In this document: positions 24,893 through 33,249 of the stretch, one piece after another
How positions within the stretch are numbered: the stretch's first letter is position 1
Layout of the letters: the number at the start of each line of letters is the position of its first letter
NCBI RefSeq assembly: GCF_003074135.1
Contig: NZ_PPDK01000004.1
Location: 62,001 to 126,000 of the forward strand
Direction: 5' to 3'
Source of the DNA: Euzebya tangerina
Lineage (GTDB): Bacteria > Actinomycetota > Nitriliruptoria > Euzebyales > Euzebyaceae
Length of the DNA stretch: 64,000 nucleotides
Notes under the pieces: model-generated
The model's database searches: none
What the model saw: the letters and a program-made list of their open reading frames with translations, nothing else
Told to the model about the DNA's origin: nothing
Program-made: the position numbers and the translations under genes

Positions 24893-25525
24893 CTACAGCT
24901 GGATGCTGCTCATGTCCGGACCCTCGTTCCGGGTGCGCTTCAGTTCGTAGAACCCGTCGACCTCGATGAGCGCCGACAGCCCGTCCCAGAGCGTGAGCGC
25001 CGCATCACCGGTCGGCACGCTCGGGATGACCGGACCGAAGTAGCCCTTCCACTCGCCGTCCACCTCGTAGGCGATGATCGGCGTTCCGACGTCGTCGCCG
25101 GCCACGTCCTCGGCCTCCGCCGTCGATGCTCGGACGGCCTCATCCAGCGAGCTGTCGTCCATGTACTCGGCGTAGGAGGCGTCGACGCCGGCCGCGGTCA
25201 GCGCCTCGGTCACGTCGAAGTCGAGCCCGTCGTCCGCGTGGTGGAAGTGTGTTCCGAACTCCTTGTAGACCGCACGGATCTGATCGGTCTTGCCGTCCTT
25301 GCGAAGGGCCTCCACGATGCGGAGCAGCGCGAACGACCGGTTCATTGCTGGCTGGACCTTCTCCCGGTACTCGGGATCGATCTCCTTGCCCTCGTTGCGG
25401 ACCTTCAGGCTGATGGGACGCCAGTCGATCTCGATGTCGCGGTGGGGACGAACCTCGTCGTCCAGCCAGAAGCTGGTGACCCAGCACCAGGGGCAGAGGG
25501 GGTCGAAGTAGAAGCGGACCTGCAT
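24893..25525 (-). CDS. DsbA family protein, mycothiol-dependent nitroreductase (Rv2466c) type
   Basis: Length is 210 residues from ATG 25525. The thioredoxin-fold active site is DPLCPWCW, as in Rv2466c. The protein also shares its EDVGTPII (here DDVGTPIIAYEVDG), GYFGPVIPSVPTG and FYELKRTR elements. In Mycobacterium this enzyme uses mycothiol and protects against oxidants, and it activates some nitro drugs; the match implies this organism also makes mycothiol. The C-terminus extends slightly past the usual end. AAAGG lies about ten bases before the start. The frame extends further upstream but that part runs into the divergent sigma factor promoter. A strong terminator follows. Confidence 0.88.
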   Translation of the reverse strand: MQVRFYFDPLCPWCWVTSFWLDDEVRPHRDIEIDWRPISLKVRNEGKEIDPEYREKVQPAMNRSFALLRIVEALRKDGKTDQIRAVYKEFGTHFHHADDGLDFDVTEALTAAGVDASYAEYMDDSSLDEAVRASTAEAEDVAGDDVGTPIIAYEVDGEWKGYFGPVIPSVPTGDAALTLWDGLSALIEVDGFYELKRTRNEGPDMSSIQL

Positions 25526-25661
25526 GGGTGAGTGCCTTTCAGGCGGCATATAGGTGACGGTTTCCCTGCGTGCAGCGGGGTACCTGCCACGGTTATTCCC
25601 GAGCAGGGACGTCTCGCACACCCGGTGCAACCTGACAGCCCTGTCGATCGTCACGTTGCAG

Positions 25662-26306
25662 ATGGCCCTCGATCCAGCGCTAGCATCCTTCTGCCGCCAG
25701 GCCCACCCCCGTCTGGTCGGCAGTCTGACGCTGTACACGGCCGATCCTGCACTTGCCGAGGAGATCGCCCAGGACGCCTTGGCGTCGCTGATCACGACCT
25801 GGGCTGAGGTCCAACACAAACGAGAGCCGTTGGCGTGGGCACACACCGTGGCGCTGAACCTCGCCCGGACCCGCCTGCGACGGCGGCGCGTTGGCCGCCG
25901 GCTGCTGCGGTTGGCAGCCACGACGACACCCACGGTGCACCACGATCCCGACGCTGGGGACGCTGTGGCAGTACGTCAGGCACTGCAGTGTCTGCCCCAC
26001 CGACAGCGCGCCGTCCTCATCGCTCGCTTCTACGCGGGACACTCCGTGGCTGAGACGGCTCACATCCTCGACGTTCCCCAGGGCACCGTGAAGTCCGACA
26101 CGCACCGCGCGTTGGCCGCGCTGCGGGCACTGCTGGGTGATGACGCCCTGGCGGCCCCGGCGACCGGCTCATCGGCCACAAGCCACGTACTGGGTCCTGC
26201 GCCTCGCCCTGGAAGGCCAGGCCACCAGAAGCCGTCACCTCAGAACGGACCACAGAGGCAGCCCGGCAACACGACTCAGCCGACCCCACGGAGTACCCAT
26301 GAGTGA
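25662..26306 (+). CDS. ECF RNA polymerase sigma factor, SigE family
   Basis: Length is 214 residues from ATG 25662; an upstream frame exists but overlaps the divergent DsbA-like gene's start region. Region 2 includes PALAEEIAQDALASLITTWAEVQHKREPLAWAHTVALNLARTRLRRRR. Region 4 includes LPHRQRAVLIARFYAGHSVAETAHILDVPQGTVKSDTHRALAALR. There is no region 3, so it is an extracytoplasmic function factor. The C-terminal 45 residues are Pro/Gln/Arg-rich. Its stop overlaps the ATG of the next gene by 8 bp, so that gene is likely its partner regulator. Confidence 0.85.
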   Translation: MALDPALASFCRQAHPRLVGSLTLYTADPALAEEIAQDALASLITTWAEVQHKREPLAWAHTVALNLARTRLRRRRVGRRLLRLAATTTPTVHHDPDAGDAVAVRQALQCLPHRQRAVLIARFYAGHSVAETAHILDVPQGTVKSDTHRALAALRALLGDDALAAPATGSSATSHVLGPAPRPGRPGHQKPSPQNGPQRQPGNTTQPTPRSTHE

Positions 26307-27819
26307 TCAGTCGACGCAACAAGACGACCCGTCGAGCCGCAGTCTAGGAAAGTTGCTCGAACGCGCCGCCGGCACGGCGGCATCGTTGGACCTGGACGCT
26401 CTGGAGCAGCGGGCAGCACGGCACCGCCGCCGGACATCGGCTCAGCGAGCGCTCACTGGATCGGCCGTTGCGCTGGTGATCATCCTGCTGGCGGCTTCCG
26501 CCATCCGCCTTGCGGATCCGGGTCCGCCGGCCGTTGTGCTGGACCATGATCCAGCGGGGTCTCCGCTCGACGTCACCCCGACCGCCAACCCCTTGCCGCC
26601 GACCCCTGAGGTTGCCGTCACCTCCCAGATCGACCCGAGGAGCGGCGTCGAAGTGACCGAGATTCCTGCTGACGGTGCGTCTGCTGATCGAGAGCCGGCG
26701 GCGGCATCGCCTCCCAGCACCGAGATGCTTGCCATCTTGGAACAGCCACCCGCCGTCCTGTCGGCAGGCGAGGCAGGGATGGTCGCTTTCGGTCCCACCG
26801 GCCGCGGTCCGTTGTGGTTGGCCGGGGAGGCCGAGAACCATCGCGTCCTCGTGGCACCACGGTCTGACGGCGACATCGCTTCTATTGCCGTGGCGGCGAT
26901 GGGTGCCGCCGGAGGCAATGGCCTGCTGACGCTGAACACCAGCCTGCGACCGGACAGCTGGTTGGTCTGGTCGATCGTTCCTGACGGCTACGACACCGGG
27001 GTACTCGCTGATGGCCGCGAACTGCCCATCAACAACAATCTGCTGTCCTTCGCGGGCCCAGACGGCATCCCCTCGGAGCTGGCAGGAACGGGTGAGGTCG
27101 ACATCAGGGGCAGCGTCACAGGACCGGCCGGATCGCTGCCGCTGCGACGCGCCCAGCCACCGACGGAGGACGCCGCCGCCACCTTCGACGTCCTTGACGA
27201 ATCAGAGCCACCGTGGCCGCTCGTCGGCGGCGTCGATCAATTGCGACCCCAGAACCTCTGGCCGACAGACCAACTGCGTCCGCTCAACAGCGTGGTGGGG
27301 ACCGTCGAATCGGTTGTTGGCTCACTCGCCATCACCTCCGCAGATCAGGTCGAGGCGATACCGCCGGAGCTGGCGGTAACCGAAGGTCTGTGCCTCACAG
27401 TACTGTTCACGCCACCTGACCCTCCCCCCATCGGCTGTGGCTATGCGCGGACGACCGGCACTCCCCTGGTCGCAACGATCTCGTGGACGGGCGCCGACGG
27501 TGGTCTCAGCTGGGCAGCCCTGGTGCCCGACGGGTGGACCGAACTGGTCACGTCCAACGGCTCCTCCACACCAGTGCGGGACAACGTCCTCGCCATTCCG
27601 GACATCACCACCCATCCGCGAACCGCCGAGTTGGTCAACGCTGATGGCCGGCGCGAGGTGGTCGCCGTCATGCCGTGGGAGGGCGACGAACCGAACAACC
27701 TCGAAGCGCTGGCCAGCGCTCCACCCGGGCTGCCCCTCACCGAGGAGCCCGAGGTCATCATCCCATCACACGCACCCAGCCCGTGGCTCACCGCGACGGA
27801 GCAGCCAGCGCTCGACTGA
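26299..27819 (+). CDS. Single-pass membrane protein, putative ECF anti-sigma partner
   Basis: Length is 506 residues from ATG 26299. A cytoplasmic N-terminus of about 55 residues (LGKLLERAAGTAASLDLDALEQRAARHRRR) precedes one transmembrane helix (about 56-76, ALTGSAVALVIILLAASAIRLA). A large external part of about 430 residues follows that I do not recognise. It has two related halves around TGRGPLWLAGEAENH and LAALVPDGW-type segments (SWLVWSIVPDGYD and SWAALVPDGWTEL), suggesting a duplication. The 8-bp overlap with an ECF sigma gene makes an anti-sigma or sensor role plausible, but no ZAS zinc motif is present. Function is inferred only from position. Confidence 0.6.
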   Translation: MSDQSTQQDDPSSRSLGKLLERAAGTAASLDLDALEQRAARHRRRTSAQRALTGSAVALVIILLAASAIRLADPGPPAVVLDHDPAGSPLDVTPTANPLPPTPEVAVTSQIDPRSGVEVTEIPADGASADREPAAASPPSTEMLAILEQPPAVLSAGEAGMVAFGPTGRGPLWLAGEAENHRVLVAPRSDGDIASIAVAAMGAAGGNGLLTLNTSLRPDSWLVWSIVPDGYDTGVLADGRELPINNNLLSFAGPDGIPSELAGTGEVDIRGSVTGPAGSLPLRRAQPPTEDAAATFDVLDESEPPWPLVGGVDQLRPQNLWPTDQLRPLNSVVGTVESVVGSLAITSADQVEAIPPELAVTEGLCLTVLFTPPDPPPIGCGYARTTGTPLVATISWTGADGGLSWAALVPDGWTELVTSNGSSTPVRDNVLAIPDITTHPRTAELVNADGRREVVAVMPWEGDEPNNLEALASAPPGLPLTEEPEVIIPSHAPSPWLTATEQPALD

Positions 27820-27851
27820 CTCGCCCGCCCGTGGCTGGACCCCGTCCACCG

Positions 27852-29696
27852 TCAGGCGTAGATGCCCTCGATCACGTCGGCGTACTTCGTCTCGACCACG
27901 TGCCGCTTCAGCTTCATCGACGGGGTCAGCTCGCCCGACTCGACCGTCCAGTCCGTGGGCAGCAGCTCCCAGCGCTTGACCTGCTCGACCCGCGCCAGCT
28001 TGGTGTTGGCCGTCTCCACGGCCCGCTCGATCTCGGCCCGGACGTCCTCCCGCTGGGAGAACTCCGCCAGCGACTCGTAGGGGATGTCGTTCTTGGCCGC
28101 CCATCCGGGCGCCGCCTCCGGGTCCAGCACCAGCAGCGCCGAGATGTAGTTCCGGTCGTCGCCGACGGCCATGACCTGCCCGATCAGCGGGTGGGCGGTC
28201 ATGTGAGTCTCGATCTCGTGCGGGCTGACGTTCTTGCCGGAGGAGGTGACGATGATCTCCTTCTTCCGGCCGATGATCTCCAGGTACCCCTCGCTGATCC
28301 GGCCGAGGTCCCCGGTGTGGAGCCAGCCGTCGTCGTCGTAGAGCTCCTCGGTGGCCTCGGGCCGCTTGTAGTACGCCGGTGTCATGGTCGGTCCACGGGC
28401 GATGATCTCGCCGTCATCAGCGATCGCGACCTCGATGCCCGGCAGCGCCTCGCCGACCGTCGAGAGCCTCGTCCGACCGGGCTGGTTCGCATTCGTGACC
28501 GCACACGTCTCGGTCATCCCGTACACGTTGAGGATCTCGATTCCGAGGCCCGAGAAGAACATCAGGAGGTCGTCCGGCATCTTGGCGGCACCGGTCAGCG
28601 CCACCGTGAGGTCGTCCATGCCCAGGCCTTCGCGGACCTTGGAGTACACCAGCCGCTCGAACAACGTCGCCTGCGCCTGCAGCAGGATGGAGGGCTTGCG
28701 ACCGGTCAGCTGCATGCCGCCCAGCTGCGGGAGGATCTCGAAGGCCTGCTGCCCCAGCTTCGCCTTCGGTCCCTCCGCCTCCGCCACCCGGTTGAGCAGC
28801 GCCGAGCGCATCTTCTCCCATACGCGGGGGACGGCCAGGAAGGCCGTGGGCCGTGCGACCGGTAGGTACTCCGCGATCTTGGTGTAGTCGTCGCAGAAGA
28901 AGACCTTGCTGGCGTACAGGATCCCCTGCCAGTGGCTGAAGGTCCGCTCGGCCACGTGGGCCAGCGGCAGATAGGACAGCACCCGCGGGTTCATCGGCAG
29001 CTCGAAGACCTGCTTGGCGGCCTCCATCAGGTACAGGACCGCCTGGTGGGTCTCGACCACACCCTTGGGTGGCCCCGTGGTGCCGGAGGTGTAGATCAGC
29101 GTGGCGGTGTCGTCGGGCTCGACGGAGTTCCACCGCTCGGTGTAGACCTCCTCGCCGACCTCGGCCAGGTGTGCCTCACCCTCCGCCAGGAAGTCCGCCC
29201 AGCTGATGACACCCTCACCGTCACAGGCGTCGGCGTCCTCGATGACCACGATCGTGGCCAGCTCGGGCAGCTGATCCCGGACGGCCGCCCACCGTCCGTA
29301 CGCCTCGGGTCCGCCCAGGACGGCGACCTTGGCCTCGCAGTTGCCGGCCACGTAGGCGATCTGGTCCTCCGCCAGGGTGTTGTAGACGCTGACACCGGTG
29401 GCGGCAGCCATGAACGAGCCGGCGTCGGCGATGCAGTGCTCCGGCCGGTTCTCCACCATGATCGCAACGAAGTCGCCCTTGCCCAGGCCGCGCTTGTGCA
29501 GCGCCATGGCCACGTGCTTGGCGGCCTGGCCGTACGCACCCCACGACGTCCAGTGCCAGTTGCCGTCGTCGTCCCGCCGGCCCAGGGCGTCGGCGTCCGC
29601 GTGGTCGGTGGTGGCCTGGTGGAAGAGCGTGCAGAGCGTCTGGCCCTCGATGGCGGAGAGGATCTTGGCGCGCTGTGCCTCGACGGGAGTGGTCAT
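27852..29696 (-). CDS. Long-chain fatty-acid-CoA ligase (FadD-type, ANL superfamily)
   Basis: Length is 614 residues from ATG 29696, with AAAGG about nine bases upstream. The frame remains open for 1.3 kb more upstream, but that part is antisense to two well-supported genes. Adenylation motifs are YTSGTTGPPKGVVETHQA (P-loop), NVYGMTETC, HTGDLGRI and GRKKEIIVTSSGKNVSPHEIE. It activates fatty acids as acyl-AMP and then acyl-CoA. LPLAHVAERTFSHW and the overall length match the bacterial long-chain acyl-CoA synthetase group (FadD15-like). It probably supplies beta-oxidation; an acyl-CoA dehydrogenase is encoded at 47688. A -10-like TAGGAT lies on its strand near 29754. Confidence 0.9.
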   Translation of the reverse strand: MTTPVEAQRAKILSAIEGQTLCTLFHQATTDHADADALGRRDDDGNWHWTSWGAYGQAAKHVAMALHKRGLGKGDFVAIMVENRPEHCIADAGSFMAAATGVSVYNTLAEDQIAYVAGNCEAKVAVLGGPEAYGRWAAVRDQLPELATIVVIEDADACDGEGVISWADFLAEGEAHLAEVGEEVYTERWNSVEPDDTATLIYTSGTTGPPKGVVETHQAVLYLMEAAKQVFELPMNPRVLSYLPLAHVAERTFSHWQGILYASKVFFCDDYTKIAEYLPVARPTAFLAVPRVWEKMRSALLNRVAEAEGPKAKLGQQAFEILPQLGGMQLTGRKPSILLQAQATLFERLVYSKVREGLGMDDLTVALTGAAKMPDDLLMFFSGLGIEILNVYGMTETCAVTNANQPGRTRLSTVGEALPGIEVAIADDGEIIARGPTMTPAYYKRPEATEELYDDDGWLHTGDLGRISEGYLEIIGRKKEIIVTSSGKNVSPHEIETHMTAHPLIGQVMAVGDDRNYISALLVLDPEAAPGWAAKNDIPYESLAEFSQREDVRAEIERAVETANTKLARVEQVKRWELLPTDWTVESGELTPSMKLKRHVVETKYADVIEGIYA

Positions 29697-29795
29697 CGGA
29701 GGGGCCTTTGGTCGTGTCGGGTCGCCGACCGTGGCGGGGTCGGCGGACCGCGATCCTAACGGTTGGCGCACAACGCGACGAGGGACCCTGGGGCC

Positions 29796-30683
29796 ATGAC
29801 CCATCCCCCACACGATCATCCGTCCTCCGCCACCGGCCTGCTGCTGATCGCCCACGGCACCCGAGACCCCGCCGGAGCAGAGGAGATGGAGGAACTGGTG
29901 GCCGCCGTGTCGCAGCGAGTACCGGTTCCCGTGGCCCACGCGTGGTTGGAGGACTTCTCCGACCCCCAGGGCGTCGAGGGGGCCCGCCCCCTGATCGAGG
30001 GGCACAGCGTCAGTCGGCTGGTCACGCTTCCGCTGCTCAACTTCGCGGCCGGGCATGCCAAGAACGACGTCCCCGAGCAGTTGGCGGAGATCAAGACGGC
30101 CTTCCCGGACATCGAGGTCACGCACGGCCGTGTCCTGGGGGTGCACCCGGATCTGCTCGAGCTGGCATGGCGGCGCCTGGACGCGGTCAGCCCGCGTGAC
30201 CAGCGGGCCGACGAGGTGCTGCTGGTCGCCGCCTCGGGATCGAGCGACCCGGACGCCAATGGCGAGCTGTACAAGGCCGCGCGGATGCTGGCGGAGGGAT
30301 CCGGCCACCGCTGGGTTGAGACCTGCGTGGCCGGGGTGACCTGGCCGAAGACCGACGAGGTGCTGGCCCGAGTGGCGGCCGCCGGAGCCAAGCGCGTGGT
30401 GGTGTTCAGCTGGTCGCTGCTCGCCGGGCTGCTCGAGCGGCGGATCTGGGAGGCGGTGGACGCCGCCGACCCTCTGGGGATGACGATCACCAAGGCCGGT
30501 CGGTTCGGCCCCTCGGACGGCGTGGCCGACGCGATCGTGCAGCGCTTCACCGAAGCACTGGGCGGCGACATCCGGGCCAACTGCGACGCTTGCGTGTACC
30601 GGATCGCATTCCCGGGCCGCGAGGAGCGGCAGGGCGCACCCTCGGCCGGTGGTGTGCGAGGATCCCGCCATGTCGATTCTTGA
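29796..30683 (+). CDS. Sirohydrochlorin chelatase, CbiX family
   Basis: Length is 295 residues from ATG 29796. The first half has the class II chelatase motif LLLIAHGTRDPAGAEEM and a second conserved His in LPLLNFAAGHAKNDVP. The second half is a degenerate copy (VLLVAASGSSDPDANGELY) without the first His. This two-half layout and the C-terminal NCDACVYRI tail are common in actinobacterial CbiX proteins that insert Co or Fe into sirohydrochlorin for cobalamin or siroheme. The C-terminus overlaps the start of the following SDR gene by 14 bp. No other tetrapyrrole gene is present in the window. Confidence 0.82.
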   Translation: MTHPPHDHPSSATGLLLIAHGTRDPAGAEEMEELVAAVSQRVPVPVAHAWLEDFSDPQGVEGARPLIEGHSVSRLVTLPLLNFAAGHAKNDVPEQLAEIKTAFPDIEVTHGRVLGVHPDLLELAWRRLDAVSPRDQRADEVLLVAASGSSDPDANGELYKAARMLAEGSGHRWVETCVAGVTWPKTDEVLARVAAAGAKRVVVFSWSLLAGLLERRIWEAVDAADPLGMTITKAGRFGPSDGVADAIVQRFTEALGGDIRANCDACVYRIAFPGREERQGAPSAGGVRGSRHVDS

Positions 30684-31431
30684 TCTCTTCCAGCTGAATG
30701 GTCGCGTCGCCCTGGTCACCGGGGCCTCATCGGGGCTGGGGGTGAGCGCTGCGGAGGGGTTGGCCGAGGCCAGCGCGGACCTGGTCCTGGTCGCCCGCCG
30801 GGCGGAGAAGCTGGAGGCGACCAAAGCCGCCGTCGAGGCGCTGGGTCGGGAGTGTGTGGTCGTCACCGGTGACGTGTCCGACCCGGAGACCGGCACTCGG
30901 GCGGTGGAGGCGGGGATGGAGGCCTTCGGACGGGTCGACATCCTGGTCAACAACGCCGGCATCGGTACTGCACACCCGGCCACCCGCGAGGCGCCGGAGG
31001 ACTTCGAGCAGGTCATCGACGTCAACCTCAACGGGTCCTACTTCATGGCTCAGGCCTGTGGGCGGGTGATGCAGCCCGGTTCCTCGATCATCAACATCAG
31101 CTCGATCCTGGGGTTTACCACGGCGGGCCTGCCGCAGTCGGCCTACGCCTCCTCCAAGGCTGCGGTCGTGGCGATGGCGCGGGATCTGGCCGTGCAGTGG
31201 ACGGGCCGGAAGGGCATCCGGGTCAACGCCATCGCACCCGGGTTCTTCGAGTCGGAGATGACGGCGCAGTACCCGGAGGGCTACATCGAGAAGATGATGC
31301 ACCGGGTCCCCGCCGGCCGGAAGGGCAAGCACGAGGAGTTCGTCGCGGCCGTGATCTTCCTGGCCAGTGACGCCGGGGGCTACTGCACCGGGATCTGCCT
31401 GCCGGTGGACGGCGGGATGCTGACGACCTAG
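30670..31431 (+). CDS. Short-chain dehydrogenase/reductase (FabG/glucose dehydrogenase-like)
   Basis: Length is 253 residues from ATG 30670, with GAGGA seven bases upstream. Motifs are TGASSGLG, NNAGIGTAH, NISSILGF (Ser), YASSKAA (Tyr-Lys) and the C-terminal YCTGICLPVDGGMLTT. VARRAEKLEA after beta-2 suggests NADPH. The overall fold and length match FabG-like 3-oxoacyl or sugar dehydrogenases; the substrate is unknown. The start lies inside the end of the CbiX gene. Its TAG stop (31429-31431) touches the first base of the 20-bp repeat array that fills the space to serA. Confidence 0.87.
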   Translation: MSILDLFQLNGRVALVTGASSGLGVSAAEGLAEASADLVLVARRAEKLEATKAAVEALGRECVVVTGDVSDPETGTRAVEAGMEAFGRVDILVNNAGIGTAHPATREAPEDFEQVIDVNLNGSYFMAQACGRVMQPGSSIINISSILGFTTAGLPQSAYASSKAAVVAMARDLAVQWTGRKGIRVNAIAPGFFESEMTAQYPEGYIEKMMHRVPAGRKGKHEEFVAAVIFLASDAGGYCTGICLPVDGGMLTT

Positions 31432-31515
31432 GTCAGGTTCCCCGCCACGAGGTCAGGTTCCCCACCACGAGGTCAGGTTCCCCACCCAAGGTCAGGTTCC
31501 CCACCACGAGGTCAG
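31431..31515. repeat. 20-bp tandem repeat array A filling a convergent gap
   Basis: Four units of GGTCAGGTTCCCC(A/G)CCACGA, at 31431-31450, 31451-31470, 31471-31489 (one base short) and 31490-31509, are followed by a partial unit GGTCAG. The array begins on the last base of the SDR stop codon. Its last partial unit supplies the serA stop codon (TGA on the minus strand, 31512-31514). No base between the two genes lies outside the array. Confidence 0.92.
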
Positions 31516-33080
31516 ACCAGGTTGACCGCCCGCACCGCTGTTGCGCCGATGGCATCGCAGATGTCGTCCAGCACGTCCGGCGGGATCGCCGAGTCGACGG
31601 TCATCGCCACCAGTGCCTCCCCGCCCGTGTTCGTCCGACCGACCTGCATCGAGGCGATGTTGACCTGGGCATCCCCCAGCTTGCTGCCGACGGTCCCGAC
31701 CACCCCGGGCTTGTCGGTGTAGCGGAAGAAGACCATGTGGGCCGCCGGCTCCATGTCCGTCTCGAACCCCCACACCTCGACCAGCCGCGGACGGTGGTTC
31801 GGCCCGACCAGCGTGCCGGACACGGCGTTGTCACCCGACCGCAGCCGCACCAGCGACACGTAGTCCTCGGACGCCTCGTTGGTCAACGTGGACAGGGAGA
31901 GATCGCGATCGGCGGCGATCAGCGGCGCGTTGACGAACGTCACCGGCTCGTGCACCACGTCGGTGAGCAGACCTCTGAGGGCCGACAGGTTGAGCGCGTC
32001 CAGTCCCTCCTCGGCGATCCGGCCGTGGTACTCCACGCAGACCCCGTCGGGGTGGCCGTCGGCCAGTGCCGTGAAGAGCCGACCCAACGTCTCGGTCAGC
32101 TCCATGTACGGCTTGACACCCTCCGGGATGCCCCCACCGATCTGGACGTTGACGGCCGAGGGGACGAACTCGCCGTCCAGTGCCAGGGCCACTGCCTCAG
32201 CAACCTGTACGCCCGCCTTGTCCTGCGCCTCGTCCGTGGACGCGCCGAGGTGCGGGGTCAGCACGGCGTTCGGCAGCTCGAGCAGCGGGGAGTCGCCCAG
32301 CGGCTCGTTGTCGAACACGTCCAGAGCCGCGCCACGGATGACGCCTTCGGCGAGCGCCGTGTGCAGGGCCACCTCGTCGACCAGTCCACCTCGGGCTGCG
32401 TTGACCAGCAGCGCACCGGGTCCGAGCGCCACGAGCTCCTCCTTCCCGATGATCCCGGCCGTCTCGGGTGTCTTCGGGAGGTGGATGGTGATGATGTCGG
32501 CCTGCTCGCACACATCGAGGACGGTCTCCGCGAGCGTGACCCCGAGTCGGGCCGCCCGCTCGGTGGTGACGAACGGGTCGTAGGCGACGAGGTGCACCCC
32601 GAAGGCCATCAGCCGCTGCGCCACCAGGGTGCCGATCCGCCCCAGGCCCAGGACGCCGACGGTCTTGCCGGCCAGCTCCACGCCCTTCAGCTTGGACCGC
32701 AGCCACGCCCCCTCTCGCATGGAGGCGTCGGCTTCGGGGATGCGCCGGGCCAGGCTGAGCAGCAGCGCGACGGCGTGCTCGGCAGCGGAGATGATGTTGG
32801 ACTGCGGGGCGTTGCAGACCAGGACCCCGCGTGCCGTCGCCGCGTCGATGTCGACGTTGTCCAGGCCGATGCCCGCCCGGGCGACCACCTTGAGCTTGGT
32901 GGCCGCCTCCAGCACATCGGCATCGATGGTCGTTGCCGAGCGGATCACGACGGCGTCGTAGCTGCCGATCACCTCGATCAGCTGCGGCTTGGGCAGACCA
33001 GTTCGAACATCGACCTCGAATCGCTCCGCAAGCTGGTCAACACCAGCATCGCTGAGCGCATCGGCGACAAGGACCTTCAT
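31512..33080 (-). CDS. serA: D-3-phosphoglycerate dehydrogenase
   Basis: Length is 522 residues, as in the long actinobacterial SerA. It oxidises 3-phosphoglycerate, the first step of serine synthesis. The substrate domain starts with MKVLVADALSDAGVDQL. The NAD motif is GVLGLGRIGTLVAQRL, catalytic residues are in NAARGGLVDE (Arg) and LTPHLGAST (His), and Glu lies between them. An intervening ASB-type domain precedes a C-terminal ACT domain that ends the protein (MQVGRTNTGGEALVAMTVD), where serine would bind for feedback inhibition. The gene is divergent from the GGDEF-EAL gene. Confidence 0.94.
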   Translation of the reverse strand: MKVLVADALSDAGVDQLAERFEVDVRTGLPKPQLIEVIGSYDAVVIRSATTIDADVLEAATKLKVVARAGIGLDNVDIDAATARGVLVCNAPQSNIISAAEHAVALLLSLARRIPEADASMREGAWLRSKLKGVELAGKTVGVLGLGRIGTLVAQRLMAFGVHLVAYDPFVTTERAARLGVTLAETVLDVCEQADIITIHLPKTPETAGIIGKEELVALGPGALLVNAARGGLVDEVALHTALAEGVIRGAALDVFDNEPLGDSPLLELPNAVLTPHLGASTDEAQDKAGVQVAEAVALALDGEFVPSAVNVQIGGGIPEGVKPYMELTETLGRLFTALADGHPDGVCVEYHGRIAEEGLDALNLSALRGLLTDVVHEPVTFVNAPLIAADRDLSLSTLTNEASEDYVSLVRLRSGDNAVSGTLVGPNHRPRLVEVWGFETDMEPAAHMVFFRYTDKPGVVGTVGSKLGDAQVNIASMQVGRTNTGGEALVAMTVDSAIPPDVLDDICDAIGATAVRAVNLV

Positions 33081-33249
33081 CAGGATCGGGCTTTCGGTCG
33101 GGTGGGCCCCCGTGGTTGCCGGGAGCCAGACGATGGAGCGCCCCAGCGTAGGTCGGCCGGGGTCACCCGCTGCCCACCAGCCGGACTCTGCCAGCGGATG
33201 CAGGAAAGATTGTCGTCAGTTCGAGCCAGTGGACGCCGATTACTCCCGT

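Noticed and set aside
29697-31031. A 1.3-kb upstream extension of the fatty acyl-CoA ligase frame
   Set aside because: It is antisense to the CbiX and SDR genes, both of which have family motifs. The ligase family starts at the ATG 29696.
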